Assembly: GCA_964421875.1 (NCBI GenBank)
Contig: CAYQZD010000004.1
Location: 6,754-70,753 of the forward strand
Origin: CAYQZD01 sp964421875
GTDB lineage: Bacteria > Electryoneota > Tariuqbacteria > Tariuqbacterales > Tariuqbacteraceae
Reading direction: 5' to 3'
DNA length: 64,000 nucleotides
Shown here: piece by piece, positions 60,451-64,000 of the stretch
How the letters are laid out: the number at the start of each line of letters is the position of its first letter
Position numbering within the stretch: the stretch's first letter is position 1
Program-made: the position numbers and the translations under genes
Notes under the pieces: model-generated
What the model saw: only the letters and a program-made list of their open reading frames with translations
Told to the model about the DNA's origin: nothing
Database searches by the model: none

Positions 60451-60609
60451 ATATAAGTTAGTGAAGCGCCACAATTAAATTGTCATTCCCACAAGTGAAC
60501 GAAGTGAACACGTCGGGAATCTGAACCTGAAATCTCACTGCTGTCAGATTCCGGACAAGCTGGAATGACAGCAGTGATGAAGCTAACTTCATATAGATAA
60601 AGTGATACA
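60451..60609. repeat. MITE-like element, diverged copy
   Basis: Carries the conserved outer arm (CTTCATATAGATAAAGTGAT, 60588-60609) and a GTCATTCC...GGAATGACA core with a different interior. ATAAGTTAGTGAAGC on the left roughly mirrors GCTAACTTCATA on the right. Confidence 0.6.
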
Positions 60610-60724
60610 CTTTAAATTGTGTATCGTTTCAACATAATAATTATTTAGGACTTTGTCAACAATTTCAGAAAAAAAATCCCGGACCTAAAAACAACTATGA
60701 TTGAACGCAGCTGACTCCGCCTTT

Positions 60725-60753
60725 TTGACTTTTAAGTAAATCTTATCTAAATT
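60725..60753 (+). promoter_or_regulatory. Sigma-70 promoter of the LpxH-like gene
   Basis: TTGACT, 17-base spacer, TAAATT. The start codon at 60763 lies only nine bases after the -10 element and there is no Shine-Dalgarno, so the message may be leaderless or nearly so. Confidence 0.6.
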
Positions 60754-60762
60754 ATTCAGATT

Positions 60763-61539
60763 ATGAATCTTCAAAATGAAAATCTACACGATTTCAAAGC
60801 GCTCTATTTTGTCAGCGACGCCCACCTTGGCGCGCCTTACGGTGTCAGCGAAGAAGTCAAGCGGCGCAGACTGTTCGCCTTTGGCGGGGGAATCGCAAGC
60901 CCTGACACGCACCTTTTCATCATCGGCGACCTCTTCGATTTCTGGTACGAATGGCGGCGCGCTATTCCAAAGCGGCATTTCCGCGTGCTGCGGGAAATCG
61001 CCTCCTGGGTAGATCGAGGGCTGAAGGTGCATTACCTCCCCGGCAACCACGATTTCCGCCTGGGAGGATTCCTGGAGCGGGAAGTCGGGATGCAAACCTA
61101 TAAGGAGAAGCTGGACTTCACTGCCGCCGGGAAACGTTTTCACCTGTTCCACGGCGACGGATTACGGAAATCCGACATAGCATACCGCTGCCTGAAGAAA
61201 GTCTTCCGGAATCCGATAAATCAGTGGCTTTTCCTTCTGATTCACCCCGATTTGGGACTGAAAATCGCAGACACTTCCAGCAAGACCAGCCGGATTTCAC
61301 AGTCTAAAGAGCGTGAGTTAGTGAAAGATTACGCTGCTTACGCCGAGGAAAAAATCAGCGAGGGAATCGACTATGTGATTATGGGACATACGCATCTTCC
61401 CACTTTTATGGAAATCGGAAAGGGGATTTATATGAACACCGGAGACTGGTACCGGCGCTTCACCTACGGCGTATTCAAGGAGGATAAACTGAGTTTGGAA
61501 CATTTCATTGAAGGCGGGTATGAAAATAACCTGGACTAA
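60763..61539 (+). CDS. lpxH: UDP-2,3-diacylglucosamine hydrolase-like metallophosphatase
   Basis: A 258-residue calcineurin-like phosphoesterase with all five motifs: SDAHLG (Asp19, His21), GDLFDFWYEW (Asp56), GNHD (94-97), HGDG and GHTHLP. The FDFWYEW and NHDFRLG variants are typical of LpxH, which splits UDP-2,3-diacylglucosamine into lipid X and UMP in lipid A synthesis at the inner membrane. The presence of the gene supports a lipopolysaccharide-bearing outer membrane. The N-terminus is about ten residues longer than usual. It overlaps the following penicillin-binding protein gene, linking two envelope functions. LpxH and LpxH2-type enzymes are hard to separate by eye, so the symbol is tentative. 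Confidence 0.85.
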   Translation: MNLQNENLHDFKALYFVSDAHLGAPYGVSEEVKRRRLFAFGGGIASPDTHLFIIGDLFDFWYEWRRAIPKRHFRVLREIASWVDRGLKVHYLPGNHDFRLGGFLEREVGMQTYKEKLDFTAAGKRFHLFHGDGLRKSDIAYRCLKKVFRNPINQWLFLLIHPDLGLKIADTSSKTSRISQSKERELVKDYAAYAEEKISEGIDYVIMGHTHLPTFMEIGKGIYMNTGDWYRRFTYGVFKEDKLSLEHFIEGGYENNLD

Positions 61540-63637
61540 AATTCTTATCATTGGGGCAGCCACCTGGCTGGGGGGACTAGGGATACTGTTCGTCCTGTTC
61601 TGGTCGGTGTCGGACGATTTGCCGTCGCTGGAACGGCTGGAGCAGTATGACCCTCAGCTCATCACCAAGGTGATATCCTCCGACGGGGTGGTTATCAAGG
61701 AGTTTTACACCCAGCGGAGGGTGCTGGTTCCGCTGGACGCAATCCCGGAACACCTGGTGAACGCGGTCTTATCCACGGAGGACCGAAGGTTCTACTCGCA
61801 TTGGGGTTTGGACCTGGTCCGCCTTTCCAAGGCGATGATGGTGAACCTCTCGGCGTTCGGTATCCGCCAGGGGGCTTCCACTGTCACGCAGCAACTGGCG
61901 CGGAACCTCTATTTTACCCACAAGCGCACTGTCACGCGCAAGTTGAAGGAGTTGATAACCGCTATCCAGATAGAGAGGCGTTACTCCAAACGCGAAATTA
62001 TGGAGATGTATCTGACGCAAACCTACTTCGGCGGAGGAGCTTACGGAGTGCAGTCTGCGGCTCAACGGTATTTTTCGAAGGCAGTGGAAGAATTGGAACT
62101 GGAGGAATGCGCGCTGTTGGTGGCGCTATTGAAAGCCCCGTCGACCTATTCGCCGATATACCGCCCGGAAACTGCCCTCAAAAGACGGAACCTGGTGCTG
62201 CGGAATATGGCGCGGTGGGGATTCATCGATGAAGAGGAATACCTCGAGGCTTCCGCCAAGCCGCTCAATCTCAACGTGTCGGAAGCCGAAAGCCCTCTGG
62301 GAATCGCCCCCTATTTCACCGAATATGTGCGGCAGGAGTTGGAAAAGCTGGAGGAGGAACACGGCTTCGATTATTATCACGACGGGCTCACCATATACAC
62401 TACACTGGACAGCCGGGTGCAGGCGTTTGCGGAGGCGGCGCTGGACTCGCATCTGGCGGAATTAGACGAACATTTCCAAGCCAGTTTCAGCGAAAAACAA
62501 TTGATGCCGTTTATGGCGGCGCATTTTCCAGAACTTGAGCACGATTCGCTGGAAGTATTAGCGCAGGATACTCTTATCGTGGACAGCCTGTTGCGGGAGA
62601 AAAAAGAGGTGCAGGCGGCTATGGTGGCGATTGAACCCGGCACCGGGCGGATATTAGCGATGATCGGGGGACGGGACTTCGAACATTACAAGTTCAACCG
62701 CGCGGTTCAAGCCAACCGGCAGCCGGGGTCGGCTTTCAAGCCTATCGTTTACCTGACAGCGATTGACAACGGCTACCCTCCGACTTACCGCCTGCTGAAC
62801 CAGGATGTAGTGGTGGTGAACGAGGCCGGCAAGCGCTGGACGCCGCACAATTACGACCATTCCCGGGGAGGATTGACCACACTGCGGGAAGGGCTCAAAC
62901 GCTCGCTCAATCTGATATCGGTGCGGCTGATTCAAGAAGCGGTGCCGCCGCGGATGGTGGTGCAGTACGGGCGCAAGCTGGGCATCACTTCCCGGCTGGC
63001 GGCGGTGGACGCGATTGCGCTGGGGGCCTCGGCGGTGAAACCCATCGAACTGGTAAACGCCTACTGCGTATTCCCCGCGGGAGGGGTGCTGGCTCAGCCC
63101 TACGCGATAGAGAAGATAGTTGACCGCTATGGGAATATCATCGAGGAGAATTCTCCCCAGCGCAAGGTAGTGATTTCCGAGGAGACCGCTTATATGATGA
63201 CCAGCCTGCTGGAAACGGTCATCAACCGGGGCACCGGGGGATCGGCGCGCTGGAAATACAAATTCTACCGCCCCGCCGGGGGCAAAACCGGCACCACCAA
63301 CGACTACAACAACGCCTGGTTCATCGGTTTCACGCCCCAGATTTGCGCCGGAGTCTGGGTGGGGCTGGACGACCCGTTCTTGACTCTGGGACGGGGCCAG
63401 ACCGGAGCACGGGCGGCGCTGCCGATATGGGCGGATTTTATGAAAACGATGTACGACAGCCTGAAACTGCCGATGGAAAAATTCGAACCGCCGGAAGGAG
63501 TGGTGGAGATGGAAATCTGCGAAGAAACCTGCAAAATCGCCGGACGGTTCTGCCCCAATAAAATCAAGGAGGTCTTCATCGCCAAATACGCCCCCACCGA
63601 CACCTGCGATGTGCACAAGGGGCGGAGGAGATGGTGA
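61520..63637 (+). CDS. Class A penicillin-binding protein (PBP1A-like)
   Basis: A 705-residue bifunctional peptidoglycan synthase. A short cytoplasmic tail and one membrane helix (about 7-28) lead to the glycosyltransferase domain, with catalytic Glu in STEDRRFYSHWGLD, then RQGASTVTQQLARNL and RKLKELITAIQIER. The transpeptidase domain carries the SxxK nucleophile in GSAFKP, SLN in RSLNLIS and KTGTT near residue 590. It polymerises and cross-links cell wall. I favour the ATG at 61520, with GAAGG close upstream; an in-frame TTG at 61508 would add four residues. The start lies within the end of the LpxH-like gene. The C-terminal tail has four Cys (MEICEETCKIAGRFCPNK...DTCDVH) that may form disulfides, as seen in several PBP1A relatives. 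Confidence 0.95.
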   Translation: MKITWTKILIIGAATWLGGLGILFVLFWSVSDDLPSLERLEQYDPQLITKVISSDGVVIKEFYTQRRVLVPLDAIPEHLVNAVLSTEDRRFYSHWGLDLVRLSKAMMVNLSAFGIRQGASTVTQQLARNLYFTHKRTVTRKLKELITAIQIERRYSKREIMEMYLTQTYFGGGAYGVQSAAQRYFSKAVEELELEECALLVALLKAPSTYSPIYRPETALKRRNLVLRNMARWGFIDEEEYLEASAKPLNLNVSEAESPLGIAPYFTEYVRQELEKLEEEHGFDYYHDGLTIYTTLDSRVQAFAEAALDSHLAELDEHFQASFSEKQLMPFMAAHFPELEHDSLEVLAQDTLIVDSLLREKKEVQAAMVAIEPGTGRILAMIGGRDFEHYKFNRAVQANRQPGSAFKPIVYLTAIDNGYPPTYRLLNQDVVVVNEAGKRWTPHNYDHSRGGLTTLREGLKRSLNLISVRLIQEAVPPRMVVQYGRKLGITSRLAAVDAIALGASAVKPIELVNAYCVFPAGGVLAQPYAIEKIVDRYGNIIEENSPQRKVVISEETAYMMTSLLETVINRGTGGSARWKYKFYRPAGGKTGTTNDYNNAWFIGFTPQICAGVWVGLDDPFLTLGRGQTGARAALPIWADFMKTMYDSLKLPMEKFEPPEGVVEMEICEETCKIAGRFCPNKIKEVFIAKYAPTDTCDVHKGRRRW

Positions 63638-63674
63638 ACTGGTTAAACTGTGAAACGGTGAAACGGCAATATTT

Positions 63675-63695
63675 CCCCCCTTTCGTAAAGGGGGG
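63675..63695. repeat. Perfect C/G hairpin after the PBP gene
   Basis: Stem CCCCCCTTT/AAAGGGGGG around CGT, followed by a second GGGGGG run. No T tract follows, so it is a repeat rather than a classic terminator. Confidence 0.6.
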
Positions 63696-63745
63696 CAGGG
63701 GGGATTATAATTCACTGGCTATGATGGCTATGGTGGCTATGTGTA

Positions 63746-63767
63746 GGGCGGGTCATTCAGACCCGCC
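63746..63767. repeat. Hairpin repeat, GGCGGGTC-type stem
   Basis: Perfect stem GGCGGGTC/GACCCGCC around ATTCA, preceded by GTAG. Same family as 863-884. Confidence 0.7.
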
Positions 63768-63774
63768 GGAGTAT

Positions 63775-63802
63775 GTCGCAGAGTGCGGGGACTCTGCGAC
63801 AC
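63775..63802. repeat. 28-bp hairpin repeat, intergenic copy
   Basis: Identical over 28 bases to 23535-23562 inside the sorted repeat-protein gene. Confidence 0.9.
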
Positions 63803-63803
63803 G

Positions 63804-63830
63804 AAGGTCGGCTTTGAATAAGCCGACCTA
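63804..63830. repeat. Hairpin repeat, AGGTCGGCTT-type stem with CCTAC tail
   Basis: Perfect 10-bp stem AGGTCGGCTT/AAGCCGACCT around TGAAT, ending CCTAC. Different stem, but the same loop and tail as the other hairpins of this window. Confidence 0.7.
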
Positions 63831-64000
63831 CATCGCTTTGATTTTCGATTGGTGATTTGTGATATTCGATTTGCTTTGATTTACGGGGGCTTTGAGGGTA
63901 GACTTGTACACCTATACACTTGCACACGATTGATTTATCAACGTCATCAGCGTTCATCATTTAACATCAGCGATTCAAAAAGAGGGGGGTCTTCGAGGGG

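Larger units (their letters stand above)
60402..60762. other. Divergent intergenic region with repeat and promoter
   Basis: It lies between the shell protein gene (minus) and the LpxH-like gene (plus). It contains a MITE-like relative (60451-60609) and the plus-strand promoter at 60725-60753. A minus-strand promoter is less clear (TTCACT, 17 bases, TATAGG near 60450). Confidence 0.6.
63638..64000. other. Terminal intergenic region made of stacked hairpins
   Basis: No gene seen to the right edge. In order: tandem GTGAAACG units, a CCCCCCTTT/AAAGGGGGG hairpin (63675-63695), a GGCGGGTC hairpin (63746-63767), the 28-bp GTCGCAGAGT hairpin (63775-63802), an AGGTCGGCTT/AAGCCGACCT hairpin (63804-63828) and GATTTG-type repeats. 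Confidence 0.7.

Noticed and set aside
63675..63695. Classic rho-independent terminator of the PBP gene
   Set aside because: The hairpin is perfect but is followed by C and G runs rather than T; it looks like one of the intergenic repeats.

Overview
The window looks like a chromosome segment from an uncultured, moderately GC-rich Gram-negative bacterium of the FCB (Fibrobacteres-Chlorobi-Bacteroidetes) superphylum or one of its candidate phyla. The reasons are five large secreted proteins ending in type IX-secretion-like sorting tails (SPNPFN... then GxYxxKL...K), lipoproteins, an LpxH-like lipid A enzyme, a class A penicillin-binding protein, ~800-residue FtsX-type permeases and sigma-70-like promoters (TTGACx-N17-TATAAT). 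I cannot assign a phylum. There are no rRNA genes, no CRISPR array and no transposase. One tRNA, an initiator tRNA-Met, is present.

Layout. 1-4152 (minus): a truncated sugar-isomerase-like gene, a secreted heparinase II/III-like protein and an exported RidA lipoprotein. 4458-10126 (plus): a POT transporter, an S9 peptidase lipoprotein and a second MFS carrier, i.e. peptide degradation and uptake. 10265-12766 (plus): a tightly packed trio of cysteine hydrolase, thioredoxin-reductase-like flavoprotein without its CxxC, and RlmN-like radical SAM protein without the Cys118 equivalent. 12876-15041 (plus): a CxxCH-bearing outer-membrane barrel, YceI and a cytochrome c lipoprotein. 15419-17203: a third POT-type carrier that apparently starts with CTG. 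17604-19307: an AT-rich three-gene cassette (two membrane proteins plus an ImmA/IrrE-type metallopeptidase). 19425-21633 (minus): TPR lipoprotein, ECF sigma factor and anti-sigma factor, joined by ATGA overlaps. 21956-23812: a sorted repeat protein gene interrupted by TGA at codon 29.

23928-38380 (minus): an exporter region with one adaptor, one ATPase and four paralogous FtsX permeases, with an acyl-CoA dehydrogenase and small genes between them. A consensus sigma-54 promoter faces this region, and the divergent pair at 38825-41546 encodes an NtrC-family activator and its kinase, so promoter and regulator fit each other. Then come tRNA-fMet, a large sorted protein, a second AT-rich cassette (TIGR04255-type protein plus two unknowns, 44772-46571), a second S9 peptidase and a large hybrid sensor kinase (49271-52804).

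60401-52814 (minus) is the most unusual stretch. A canonical microcompartment hexamer gene and a second hexamer gene with an added C-terminal helical domain bracket two methyltransferases, two secreted beta-helix proteins and a secreted beta-propeller protein, with no recognisable microcompartment enzyme or pentamer. The window ends with LpxH-like and PBP1A-like genes.

Intergenic DNA is rich in repeats: a MITE-like element in about six copies, short hairpins with variable stems but a shared loop and tail, and tandem heptamers. One 28-bp hairpin sequence occurs both between genes and inside a coding sequence.
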